A DNA stretch of 64,000 bases. Origin: Usnea hakonensis. Taxonomy: Eukaryota > Ascomycota > Lecanoromycetes > Lecanorales > Parmeliaceae. Where the stretch lies: the NCBI GenBank assembly GCA_013423325.1, contig BLJB01000180.1, forward strand, positions 248,001 through 312,000, read 5' to 3'. Position 1 is the stretch's first letter; each line of letters opens with the position of its first letter. Under the pieces are notes generated by a model. The model was not told where the DNA came from, searched no databases, and saw nothing but the letters and a program-made list of their open reading frames with translations. Below, piece by piece: positions 33,421 to 44,179 of the stretch. Position numbers and translations under genes: made by a program.

Positions 33421-34731
33421 TGGATGAGGAGTGTAATAAGATGTGATTGTAGATACTAGATGTATAGGAAATTAGCGTTCGGTAGGAGATTATAAGCCTA
33501 TGGTACTCTGGGTTAATAAAGACAAGAATCCGATGTCTTACTTGGGATCTGTAACGTAAGATGGAGTGTCTCCGAGACTATAGTCTAAATCCTTTCTGAA
33601 TTTCATGTCTGGCTCCGTTGTCGGAGGTTTTTATTTCTAGGTTGGTTCATACGTTTTGGAGCTTATAGACAAGACTCTATAAGTATAGACCTCGTAAGGC
33701 TAAAAGAACAATGCTATGAGAGATACCTTTTTCCCGAATTGTAATCGTTCCGGAAGGTAATATCTATTCGGAAAGACGGTTGATGGTAGAGACCTCTTAT
33801 ATAAGACTTTGACTTACTAGTAAAGTAAAGTCTATGTATATTAATGCTTTAATGGGAATAAATTCTAGTCGTTCTATATATTCGTCTCGCCCGCCTTCAT
33901 TGATGCGGTTAACTTGTGTACTATACAATGACCCGCCGCTTTCGCTACTTAGAGTGGTCTACTCTCGTACTATAGGTATACACTTTATTACGCGGTAGTA
34001 TCGCTGAATTCTTCCTATCGCTACGTATTATAGTTCCTTTTCTAATGATAGAGTATTATCTATACGGATATACCGTAAGATAGGGCGAGGGGATCTGAGA
34101 TTTCGCGTAATAGTGGCGGTAGGAACTCCGAGAGACTACGCGCGTGAAATTTCAGTTGGACTGCGTTTAGGTCAGGATAAGTAAGCTGCTTCTGGGCTTT
34201 AAGTTCCCTTTCCTACCTACCGTAATCTCTTTAAATACTAGCGCCTCCCCTAACGTGTAGATGTTCCCTTACTATTAACGAGCTTCTGTGCCTAGTATAT
34301 ATGCCTGCTTCGAAGTCTTTGGGACGGCTGATCTCTGTCTAATTCGTTTGCTGTGATATAAGAAAGAAGCCCGAAAGGCAAAGCCGAAGATGACAGTATT
34401 ATAGGGCTAAGAATAGGGATGTTGAGCTCAGAGGGTACTGCCCTCTTTTCATGATTACTTAATTCTATATCGTCTTGGAAATATATGACTTTGAAGAGAG
34501 TATTCTGAGATATGGACGAGGCTGATTGAACTACTTGGACTGATGCGTTATCGGGGAAAGTCTATCGTGTATTCGATATGCTTATTGACTTAGTGTCTCC
34601 TATTATGATCCCCCTCGCCTGCTGAACAGATTTGCCAAAAACAGTATCCCGACCTATAGTGATAACTATTATCCTACGAAATCCTTATCTTACTCCTCCT
34701 CTTGAATCTCTATCACTGCCAATCAATTGCG

Positions 34732-37182
34732 TTATTGATACGCTATCGAAGTACGTCGAGTTCTCTTGTTATTTGCTATTTGTACACCGATATCTGTTAG
34801 CTCGACAACGAGTGGTGGAGGGGGGAATAATAGCCAGGGACGGACCTCTATTCTTCGTTGCTTTCTAGCGTCGCCGTAGTAGTTATCCAGCGTTCCGAAA
34901 TACTTATTACGGGCCGTATAATTATCTATTAAAGCTATGTATTCTCGGATCAAACGACCAGCTAGTGCATCGTATAAATATAATAGACTGTCGAGTTCCT
35001 GTCCGAGGCGCTGATAAGATGACCTTAGTGTTAGCGCGATTCCTGTAAGGAACATATTGATCTATACCTTTAAGGCGCGCTGTCTGTCCACCTCAAAAGC
35101 CTTAGAAACTACTGGATTCTGGGAATGCCGGTGTCCTTGGACGATGTTTATATAGAGCTTGACTAGTGAACTTGGGTTTCTTAAACCTTTGCTATTTGAA
35201 GCTATCTCCGGCGATATTCCGCCGGTATAGGTATCGAAGTGTGTGATGACTCCGCTAGGAACTTTATGTACCGCTCGTGAATTCGCTTTAATGTAGTGCT
35301 TAGCGGTAATGTCTATTAAAGGGTCAGGAATCCTATGGAATGTTATATCGGAGACTGTGTAAATCTGGAAAGCTGTGTTACGACTGTGAGGACTGCTGAT
35401 TGGGGCTGTGCCGGTATGGAAATTGCGGTCTTTCGGGGTGACGGCGCTTGGTTTGGCGTTTGTAGGACTGAAAGGGCTGTTGACAGGGTTGAAGGTTTTG
35501 GAAGGAGGAGCGGAGGTACGTGGATTGCGAATAGTCTCTGGGTGGGTAGGGCGGTTGGCAGGAACAGAGGGTACGCCACTACCGGCAGTCCTGTTTATCA
35601 GGTCGCTGGAGTCCTTGCTTGTATTGTTATCGAGGAGGCTACTCTTGCTTGGTTGAAAATCATCAACAACGCTGGTCTTATTGTTGTGGCTTGTTCTGTG
35701 ACCTGGCTCTGCATCATAAATAGTGTTACTGCTCGTTTCTCCAGAGTCCTTGCGTATGCCACTATCGAGGAGGCCGCTCTTGCTAGGTTGCACATTGACA
35801 ATGCTGGTTTTATCGCTGTAGCTTGTTCTACAGCTCGGCCCTTCATCAAGGACAGTGCCACTGCTTGGCTCTCCAGAGTCCTTGCTTGCATTATCGTCGA
35901 GGGGGCCGCTCTTGCTGGGTTGGACGCAGCCTGGCTCTTCATCATGGATGATGTCACTGCTCGTTTCTCCGGCGTCCTTGCGTATGCCACTATCGAGGAG
36001 GCCGCTCTTGCTGGGTTGGACATTGACAATGCTGGTTTTATTGCTGTAGCTTGTTCTGTAGTCCGGCCCTTCATCAAGGACAGTGCCACTGCTTGGCTCT
36101 CCAGAGTCCTTGCTTGCAGTATTATCGAGGGGGCCGCTCTTGCTGGGTTGGACATTTTGAGCAGTGCCGGTGTTATTGCTGTAGCTTATTCTGCGACCTG
36201 GCTCTTCATCAAGGATAGCGCCACTGCTTGTTACTCCAAAGTCGAAGGCGGCGGTTCCATATATTGACTCACTGTGGGGAGGAGGTCCGCGGCTATGGCT
36301 CGTGGTGCTGGGGAAAGTGCTCCCACTGCTTTGCCCAACATCAATGTTACTTCTGGGGTCTCGGCTACTGTTGGGACGTATGCCTATGTTGGAGGCTAAG
36401 CCGTTACTGAAGACCCCGCTGTTGCTGGGCATTAGGTGTTCGCTAGAGGCTCTGTCGGTGTTGCGAAACCTGTCATTGCTGGAAGATGGGCCATTGCTGA
36501 AGACCCTGTCATCACTGGAGGTCAGGCCTGTGCTGGAGATCATATTGCTACCGAAGCCCGTCCCGCCAATGGTACCATCACCCCTAGGGCCACTGTTGGA
36601 GCTGGCACTCCCGCTGCTGACAGCGACAACGGGAGGACCGCCTGCGGATCCTGAGGGGAATTTTCCCTCTTCACGCAATTGCTTAATGATCATGACCTGC
36701 AAAGTGGGTTGAGCTTGACACCCGACGGATACGAGCTCGACTTGACTTGCCTCGAATCTCTCAACCATTGATGTGTGTTGACTGCATAACTCATCGGCCA
36801 CGAGATCTCGCTCGGTCTTTTGCGCCAGCGCTAAGGCGGTGTTGGGAACCTTACGCCTCGAGCACTGCGGACCGGTGTGTTGACGAGCCCCTGGCAACTT
36901 GGTGAGAGCTCTACAGCGCTCATCAGATGCGGCAACGAAATTCTTTCTCGTTGAAGTTGGGGCGGGGGGGAGAATGAAGACATTGTGGGCGAAAATCGGT
37001 GGTGTGCCCATCTTCGTTGATCGTTTGGAAAGCTGGCTGTTGAGGGAGTCTGACTGTTGAGGAGAGCTGGCTGTTGAGGAGAGCTGGCTGTTAGGAATAG
37101 CTGAGAAGGACGAATACAGAATATTACGATTGCGGTGGCTCTCATGCTGTGACTTGGCAGCGACCATGCGTGTTCGAAACAT
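34732..37182 (-). pseudogene. Ser-rich repeat protein, interrupted by one TAG (3' end in the island)
   Basis: A 706-codon open frame runs from ATG 37182 to TAG at 35062-35064. The same frame continues to 34732 with another 110 open codons (ATCAATATG directly after the TAG), so one nonsense change may have truncated it, or 706 residues is its current length. The centre has four to five imperfect copies of a 40-50-residue unit (SYSNKTSIVNVQPSKSG, LLDSGIRKDSGETSS), encoded by about 230-bp higher-order repeats at 35690-36240. The protein is hydrophilic, disordered, without signal peptide or membrane span. The block SDITFHRIPDPLIDITAKHY near residue 615 looks folded. Family not recognised. Confidence 0.55.
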
Positions 37183-37385
37183 TGTGTTATTGGCATGCTA
37201 AATTGGTGTCACAGGCATCGCTTGGAGCCATTTTTGGCTCTTCAACTAAAACCTCAAGGTCAGATCTGTGACTTGGCAGCGACCATGCGTGTTCGAAACA
37301 TTGTGTCATTGGCATGCCAAATTGGTGTCACAGGCATCGCTTGGAGCCATTTTTTCTCTTCAACTAAAACCTCAAGGTCAGATCT
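37149..37385. repeat. 119-bp tandem duplication
   Basis: Copies 37149-37267 and 37268-37385 are nearly identical. Two differences are CpA in the second copy and TpA in the first (GTGTCATTGG/GTGTTATTGG and ATGCCAAATT/ATGCTAAATT). The start codon of the Ser-rich protein lies inside the first copy. Confidence 0.9.
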
Positions 37386-37904
37386 ATTTACAGGACTGTC
37401 CTTGTCTAAATACTAACACCATCAAAAGAGTCACCTACATTATCCGATCCTCAGCTAATTCATACGAACGCAGATAAAGTGTCACGTCTTACAACCTTTC
37501 AAATTTATAAAGTGATACATGTACACCACCTCTTGAACCATTGACACCTCTCTCATATTTAGGACCATCCCGGGAAAAAGAATAGGAGAAACCCGCCTGC
37601 AGGCTTCCGAGATTGCTCACCCTTTTGGTCTTCGCCCCGCAACATTTTCTTTGTCTCAGATCCGGTCATATCCCTGCAGAGATGCACAGACCGTTCTCGT
37701 GCATTCTAGGCTGCGACGCTGACCTGAAGAGGGCTTTATCGGAGTCAAGCCCAAGACAATGGAGAAAACGCAGCCATAGCTGGCGGCAGCAAGCGACTGA
37801 TGCCTAACGTATCTCATATCCACTGGGAATTCTGGGTCACCACATTTTCCGGACCATTCATCCTTCTTTTTACTTCATACAAGTATCACCTCAGTATCGC
37901 TTCC
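37386..37904. other. Intergenic region
   Basis: About 500 bp between divergent genes, non-coding as far as I can see; presumably promoters. Confidence 0.35.
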
Positions 37905-38750
37905 ATGTCCCGAAAGAATAGCATTTCAAGCCACGACGGTAGTAGACCCAGCAAGATGCAGAAGACCACCAACAATGACCGCGCACCTCTTTTTGCCCCA
38001 CCAACCTCTCCTACAACAGCGCCAGCTTTCTTTACGAGTCAAGAAAGTATCACTTCCGAAGGGGCAACAATATCATGCTTCTCTCAAAGCGAGCTTGTCA
38101 TTCAAGAAGTTGCCACCCAAGCTACAACGGCTATTTGCCTGAATGAGCTCACCGACCACCACCTCCGCACAACTAGAGCCAGGCTCATCGCGGACTACGA
38201 CCTTTTCATGACGATCCTCAAGGTCATTCTCAGCGATCCTATCAACCCGAGTGACCAAGGCAAACTCGTCAAGATGATCGTCCGGCAAAAGGATCGGATC
38301 ATAGATTACTGCGAGGAGCTGGATCCCGCACGAGCTCAACTTCGGAAAGACTTCCGGGACACGTTCCCGGCAAAACGTCTCATGAGCGGTGTGAACGTTT
38401 ACACCGGACAGACCGGACGTTTACACCCCATCAATGGCCGCCTGTTGCAACAGCTCGATCGCATCACTTACCCCATGACTTCAAACGCCTCAAAGCAGAC
38501 GACCAAGCCTACCGAGCGATCCAGGGTCGACCCTCAGCCTCCCACGGTCAAGGACGGGAAGCTGATGACCCCGAGCACGTCCCCTGAACCGGAGAGTGGC
38601 CCCGTGGGTCAAGAGGAGGAAGGTCTGGATCATGACGATACCAGTGATGAGGAGGGGTGGGAGGATGAGGAGAACCAAGAGGATAAAAGAGAGGGAGATG
38701 ATCAAGGCGAGTCACAGAAGGTAGAGGACGTCGACCTTGACGAACTCTAA
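37905..38750 (+). CDS. Uncharacterised protein with acidic C-terminus
   Basis: 281 residues from the ATG of MSRKNSISSHDGSRPSKMQK; an upstream in-frame ATG (37800) would add a hydrophobic stretch and is less likely. A Ser/Thr/Pro-rich N-terminus is followed by a helical middle (LTDHHLRTTRARLIADYDLF, MTILKVILSDPINPS, KLVKMIVRQKDRIIDYCEEL) and FRDTFPAKRLMSG. The last 60 residues are almost entirely Asp/Glu-rich. This layout suggests a nuclear or chromatin-associated protein, but no family is recognised. Base composition is normal, unlike the nearby island. Confidence 0.55.
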   Translation: MSRKNSISSHDGSRPSKMQKTTNNDRAPLFAPPTSPTTAPAFFTSQESITSEGATISCFSQSELVIQEVATQATTAICLNELTDHHLRTTRARLIADYDLFMTILKVILSDPINPSDQGKLVKMIVRQKDRIIDYCEELDPARAQLRKDFRDTFPAKRLMSGVNVYTGQTGRLHPINGRLLQQLDRITYPMTSNASKQTTKPTERSRVDPQPPTVKDGKLMTPSTSPEPESGPVGQEEEGLDHDDTSDEEGWEDEENQEDKREGDDQGESQKVEDVDLDEL

Positions 38751-39517
38751 GTCCTTGGTCATGGTTCGAAAGGCATACCAGCTGGTGGACGTTGAACAGA
38801 TTATAATTAGGGTGGTGAATCTACGAAGATGGCTTTCATGGCAAGCGAGAAGCCAACGTTGTTTTCTGTGAAAGATTTTGAGTTTGCAGAGAATTGGATC
38901 ATAGAGGGGGTGTACTGGTGCGTTTGCGTTGGGATACCAGCAGCTGTACTGATAACAATTCAGTCATTACTCTACCACATCCTAACTTGCTTTTGTAGAA
39001 CCCACAGATCTACTAGTAGCCGTTTCCGTCCGACCTTTGGCACAAGCAGCTCTAGTCCGAATCGGATCAGACAGTGTCCCAAGAGATCTGTCCTCATACA
39101 TTTAGTGATGTTTCATCGTTGTCCGGGGAAGCCGGAAGGTTTACCGACTCGCATAATGCCCGTCTCAGATCTGTCTTTACTTCATTTCGCCATAGCGGCA
39201 TAGCAGAGGCGATAGTTGATTCGGTGTCCTAAAGTCTTTTTAGCGTTTCGGCCGGTCAACGACCAAGATCAGGTGCATCAACGGCGGATCTAAGACAGCT
39301 GACAAAACTCCAATGTAAATACCCGTTTATGATATGTGATGTTGAAACAAAGGATGTCAATGACATCGACAATTCGATACGCTAGGAACCTTGGAGAAAT
39401 CAGCAGTCCCAAGTGCCCGCAGTCCGTTATCTACTTGTACAGCTGATTTCTACTCATTGTCAAGTGACAGATTCTACAAATCCATCGCTCTACAAATCCA
39501 TCGCTAGGCGGGTCGAT
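38751..39517. other. Intergenic region
   Basis: A + frame of 124 codons (38829-39203) exists but shows no family features and may be chance. A short duplication, TCTACAAATCCATCGCT, occurs twice near 39473-39506. Confidence 0.35.
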
Positions 39518-41456
39518 ATGGCATCATCAGTCGGAACAGGATCACTGCCGGAACGAGATGGTACGTGCAGCTTCTTCTGAGCTTCTCCATCGTCTACATG
39601 TTCTACCAAACGTCAGCTGATTTGCTGTTTCGCTCTAGCTTCACTGTGCTTCGCGAAAACAAGGGATGGTGCATTTTGCCGGAACCCAGCCCGGGCTGGG
39701 TTTAGAACCTGCGGCATCAAAAATCATATCGAGCAAGATCCTTCCAAAAGGGATGCAATGGAGGGGGTGGTCAGCAACGGAGGCCAACAGGACGAAGAAG
39801 GTTCGTAGTATCCTTCAGACCTCGTTATGATCAGAAATCGTCTAACCTGTTTGTCGATACTTCAGTGGATCAATGCATCGCGTTTAAAAGGAACCATGAG
39901 AGATGCACCAACCGTGCTCAAGAAGGCTACCAGACATGCGGAATCCCGCAACATCGCCAGCAAGAGGACATTCAGGTGGAGACACCGGTGACACTGCCCC
40001 AGCCGGTTCCAGGAGGACCTTTGACGCATCAACCTGGCGATGAAGCTGCGGAGGCCCGCAACCAGGAGACTGCGCATCAAGCTAGAACGCATGTACCAGC
40101 GAGGCCCGCTTCTGAGCCAAAAGTGGGATCTCGGCTTCTCCCGTTCGGCGTGACTGCCGGGGGGCAGCCTTTTGAGTTTCGCAGCCCGTTGATGGAGGGC
40201 AGGGCGGGTTCGACGCCCCCCATTGAATTCCCGGCCTCCAAGACCACATATCAAGCAGGCCGTCGATCAGACGAAACGCAAGAGGCCATCGACACACGAC
40301 AAACCCAATCTACCAGCCCTGCTGACAAGCTTACGGTTCAAGCCCCGTGGGACGAATTGCGTGTGGAGGTTGAGTCGTCTCTCGGTGATGCGGTTACCGT
40401 GATAAGGGATTGTGTGAAAGAGCATTTCGATGCCCTGTCCACTGACCACGACGCCAAAGCCGATCAACGTGTGGCTAAACTTCAGAAGGCCATCCTGTCA
40501 CAATTTGAAACATCCATGGCCAGCGTACGGGATGAGCATGTCAAGCTCGACGCTCTGTTCACTGACTACGACGCCAAAGCCGATGAACGCATGGCCAAAG
40601 TTCAGGTGGCCATTCTTTCACAATTCAACATCAACACATCTATAGCCAACGTACGAGACGAGCAAGCCAAGCTCGACCAGAAGATCTTTGATTACCTGAA
40701 CGGTTTCAACCAACGCTTCTACACACTCGAGCAATCATTTAATAGACTTTGCGTTGATCACCAGCAGGCTTACACAGTCCATCGAGATGACCATCACAAA
40801 ACAATCGAGCAGATTGAGCTCGTAATGCATAGCGATAAAGGATTGGCTGGCCGCTTTGACGAAAGTTTCGGCAAACACAGCGCTCAGATGGGTTCCCTTA
40901 TCGACGCCCGTATCAGTACGTTCTTGGCCACCCATCCGCAGCCCCAAACGACTGTTCAATCTGGCGTTGAGGGACTGAAGCGAATAAGCGAGGACAGTCG
41001 TCGTAAGGATCACGAACTCGCTCGTGGCATGACTGCAAAGTTCGATGAACACCGCGATCAAGTCAACTCCCTAGTCGCATCCCATATCGATACGCTGTTA
41101 GCCACCCAACAGCAAGGCTTCGCTCGCGGCTTGACCGAATACCGCGATCAGATCAGCGCCCTTGCCGAATCCCATTCCGAACATCAGTAGACACTCGACA
41201 CCGATCTCACTGCGATCAGGCAAGAGTTCTCCAATTTCGAAAGCCTGATTCGCGAACTTTGTGCCCAGATGCAGGTTGAGCAACCGGGTAATGAGGAGTC
41301 AAAAAGCTTGCGTCGCAGGAAAGCCGATCAGGTATGTTGGAATTCTGCCTATCCATGATCGAAACAAGGCTGATACATGCCTCTTAGTATGAGCGGGTTG
41401 AGAAGCTCAAGAACGATTTCGTCGCCGCCTATGGGACCGGTGTCGAGAAGGAGTAG
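39518..41456 (+). CDS. Coiled-coil protein with two C3H zinc-knuckle-like motifs; in-frame TAG
   Basis: Exons 39518-39560, 39639-39800, 39866-41190 give 509 residues ending at TAG 41188-41190. The same frame then stays open to 41331, followed by a good intron (GTATGT, GCTGAT, TTAG) and exon 41388-41456 ending in TAG, so the intact form would be about 579 residues. Exons 2 and 3 each encode one motif, CFAKTRDGAFCRNPARAGF-(RTCGIKNH) and CIAFKRNHERCTNRAQEGY-(QTCGIPQH): C-x7-C-x8/9-C-x3-H, likely zinc binding. The remainder is coiled coil with a duplicated block (HFDALSTDHDAKADQRVAKL, LDALFTDYDAKADERMAKVQ). No family named; a nucleic-acid or protein-binding role is inference. The TAG follows CAG in CAGTAGACA and fits a CAG-to-TAG change. 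Confidence 0.65.
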
Positions 41457-42187
41457 TCACCACGGCTTATCGTGCGACAAGACGGGAAAATCCTTCCGGT
41501 CTTCTCTCACAATGATAGTCGGGCGCTGAGTGTACGCTCCGTTTCTGTCTTCCAGCATCCTTAAACAGAGCCACAACGAGGAATTCAAATCGGAGCATGT
41601 ATGGAGAATCCCCACCCAATCATCAAAAGTTTTCCGTGACCGCTATACTTTGTTTCTTTTGACTTTTAGCCTGCTTATCACCTATCTCCTAAAATGTAGC
41701 GGTAAACAGCGATGTTGGCGCATTGGGACAGATTCTAATCAAAGACGTTCCTCTTGCTAGTACGCCTGTCACTGTCCCCGCCACCCTCGCGTAGGTAGTA
41801 TTTTATAGGTCTATTATGCAGTGTAGCCGATCAATCTTCACATGCCGGCTCCAGGAGGGACCTTAAGGGTTCGTATATCGCAAGGCAGAGATCCTGTAAG
41901 ATTACAGGTATTATTTGGACATGGCCTTTTGTAGTGGAAAGATGATCGATTAATGCTACGGAAGGAAAAAGCTATTTGAGCCCCGATTACGTCACTGCCG
42001 TCTTGGTAGTGGAAGCCATTGCGGAAGTCGCAATTTCCGCCTCTACAACACTCACTCGCCTGCCTGTGTTGACCACGTTTCTCAACACTGCAAAGACGGT
42101 CCCCATCTACCTGTACCCTCAACGAAATCAAGCTGGTGACGCGTATGTCCCATGATAACAGCCTCTGTGCTGCTCCAGATTTGAATC
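41457..42187. other. Intergenic region
   Basis: About 730 bp between two convergent genes. Short frames only; nothing recognised. Confidence 0.35.
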
Positions 42188-44179
42188 TCAACCGCGAAGC
42201 TCCCAGCTCTCAACCACATTCCATCCAAAATCCGCTCTTTCGGCCTGCTCAAGCTTCGCCAGAGTCGGATCACCATTCTTGCTTCTGCACTTATGCCGAG
42301 TCCAGTACGAGCGCCATAGTGTGGCAGAACGTCGAATTTCCTCCAGCCGCTCCGCCTCCTCGTGGTCCTTATGTTTATGAAAGAGGTGGGACCAGTGTCC
42401 AATGACCGTTGCGAAAGACTTGATCCGGGGACAAAGAGTACAAATCAAATCAGGTCTCCCCTCTACACTGGCAGGTGCAGCGTGGGCAGAGAGATGATCT
42501 GGATCCGAGATTATGGCTGTAAAATGGGGGGAGAGCGGCAGTTGGGCTTCGAAAGTGGAGTATTGGTGTCTCTTTGGTCTGGACACCTTGCGAGACTGGA
42601 TTCCTTTCGCTTTGCGCAAGTTGGCGAACTGAACACAGTAGGCTTCGAGAGTTGTTAACGAGGCGTGCTGAGAAAAGTCAGTGGGTTTCTGGGAAAGGCT
42701 GCGAGGACGAGGATACGAACCTGCATCAAGTAAGGAGGGTCATGCTTTCCGCAATGCCCGGGAATGGCTGATTCCTGCTGGCGTAGCGACTGAGCTTCAA
42801 GGTAACATGTTTTCCGATCCTGATTGATGTGGGCTGGCTCGTAAGTGATATGGATGATGCAGTCATCATGATGGCACAGATGAGACGCATCCATAGGCTT
42901 GAAAGGCCCACCTCCCACAAAATTATCAAGTTCAATACTATTCCGTGGCCACTGTTCGTCCTTGAACCACGCTGCCGCTCGCACGAATGTTGTGGCGTGG
43001 TCCGAGTACTGGTAACACAGTCGACTGGATCCTGTAGTGGGACATTTCTCGACCTCGAATAAGTCCATAATTTGAACAGGGTCCAGCGAACGCCAGTCGT
43101 CCGGGCAAAGCACACAGGTACCCTGATGTGTCTCTTTCACCCCCCACTGACTGAGTACGGACACCAGTTTTTGATCGAACTTTCTCTTGCCAGCAGCCGT
43201 AAGCCAGTCGAGCGCCTTTTGTTGGCTAGGCTCCTTTTTGGACCTTTTGACGCTGTATGAAGGTATCGGCTCACTCCGGCGAGCATCAGCAATGCGATCA
43301 TATGCCACGAGGGATAGTCTACGCTTTCTGTTCGTGTCACCCGCTGAAGCCTCCAAGCTTGATCCTTGTTCAGAGGACTTGGGTGATTCAGGCTGCTGTC
43401 TTTCCTGAGCCAGGGATGGCCTACCAATCTCCAAGGCCTCTAGCGCTGATGGCTCCGGAGTACTGCTGGAGTGTTCAGGGTTTGGGTCAATCTCCATCTC
43501 TCGTGACTGCTCTTGGGTCCTAGACTCAACCGTGTTACCAGAGATACTTATATTCGAGTCAGCAAACGTAATGAGAACAGGATTGGGAGATCTCAACCTC
43601 TGCTCTTGTGTCGCATACGCCGTCCATGGTGACACTCTCTGCTCTTGTGTCGCATTCGCCGTCCATGGTGACACTCTCTGCTCTTGTGTCGCATTCGCCG
43701 TCCACGGTGACACGCTCTGCTCTTGTGTCGCATTCGCCGTCCATGGTGACACGCTCTGCTCTTGTGTCGCATATGTCGTCCATGATGGTGCAATTCCTAT
43801 TCTATAGGTTTTCAGTGTGAGGCTTCGGTGGAGGAACCAGGATATAATACCTCGCTTGATCAAAAGAGGCAGGCAATGGAGCAGCGGCCGGATGTCTGGG
43901 GGTATAAAAACGAAATTTCACTTGCGGATTTTCATGGTGGTCGCGCTGATGGCGTTGGAGATTGTACAATCGAGTGAAGTCTGACGTACAGGGCTCTCCG
44001 GTCAATGGATTTACTTGATCACATTTGAAAGGTTTGTAAAGTATCTTTTTAGGGCGCAGGATGGGGTTTGTACCTTCCATGAAGGATTGATAACTAACAT
44101 TCATAATCAAGGTCTCTTGAAGAGCAGATGATGATGCGGTTTCTTGGGAGAAAAATGCTTTAGGAGCTCTACATCGCAT
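42188..44179 (-). CDS. C2H2 zinc-finger / His-Me-finger endonuclease-like protein
   Basis: Model: complement(join(42188..42667,42721..43801,43851..44179)), 629 residues; introns of 49 and 53 nt. The start is tentative: ATG 44179, with a later ATG possible. Order: an N-terminal C2H2-type finger (FKCDQVNPLTGEPCTSDFTR, LYNLQRHQRDHH); a 13-residue repeat (TQEQSVSPWTANA) in about five copies; a low-complexity linker; a region like the zinc-bound His-Me finger of I-PpoI-type homing endonucleases (CVLCPDDW, then SHLCHHDDCIIHITYEPAHI and NQDRKTC, with the candidate catalytic His in SHLC and Asn in INQDRK); and a C-terminal C-x2-C/H-x2-H block (CTLCPRIKSFATVIGHWSH). The Cys-to-His spacing (CIIH) is two residues shorter than in I-PpoI, as in the decayed paralogue. 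DNA cleavage is unproven. Confidence 0.7.
43605..43790. repeat. 39-bp coding minisatellite
   Basis: Four to five tandem copies of a 39-bp unit (GTCCATGGTGACACTCTCTG and CTCTTGTGTCGCATTCGCC on the + strand) lie inside the C2H2/His-Me gene and encode a 13-residue repeat. Because 39 is a multiple of three, copy-number change keeps the frame. Confidence 0.9.

Larger units (their letters stand above)
24340..35300. other. TA-rich RIP-type island with strand-biased CpA loss
   Basis: Over about 11 kb long ORFs vanish, TpA is abundant and CpA is nearly missing on the + strand while TpG is retained. By eye, 29161-29400 has 3 CpA and 18 TpG; 25801-26040 has 2 and 17. CpG persists. This is the expected outcome of repeat-induced point mutation (CpA to TpA), but acting mainly on one strand. 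Several decayed genes remain legible and are listed separately. Parts with nothing recognisable are about 25240-26680, 27230-27660 and 33450-34730. Confidence 0.85.

Noticed and set aside
24340..35300. CRISPR-like or satellite interpretation of the TA-rich island
   Set aside because: No regular repeat-spacer structure is seen; the composition is explained by CpA-to-TpA change of former coding DNA.
35335..36267. 310-codon + strand frame opposite the Ser-rich gene
   Set aside because: It is the antisense shadow of the Ser-rich repeats; the - strand frame is longer, starts with ATG and has coherent composition.
43559..43820. Repeat-peptide frames on both strands (for example on the + strand at 43608)
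   Set aside because: They are other-frame readings of the 39-bp minisatellite inside the C2H2/His-Me gene.
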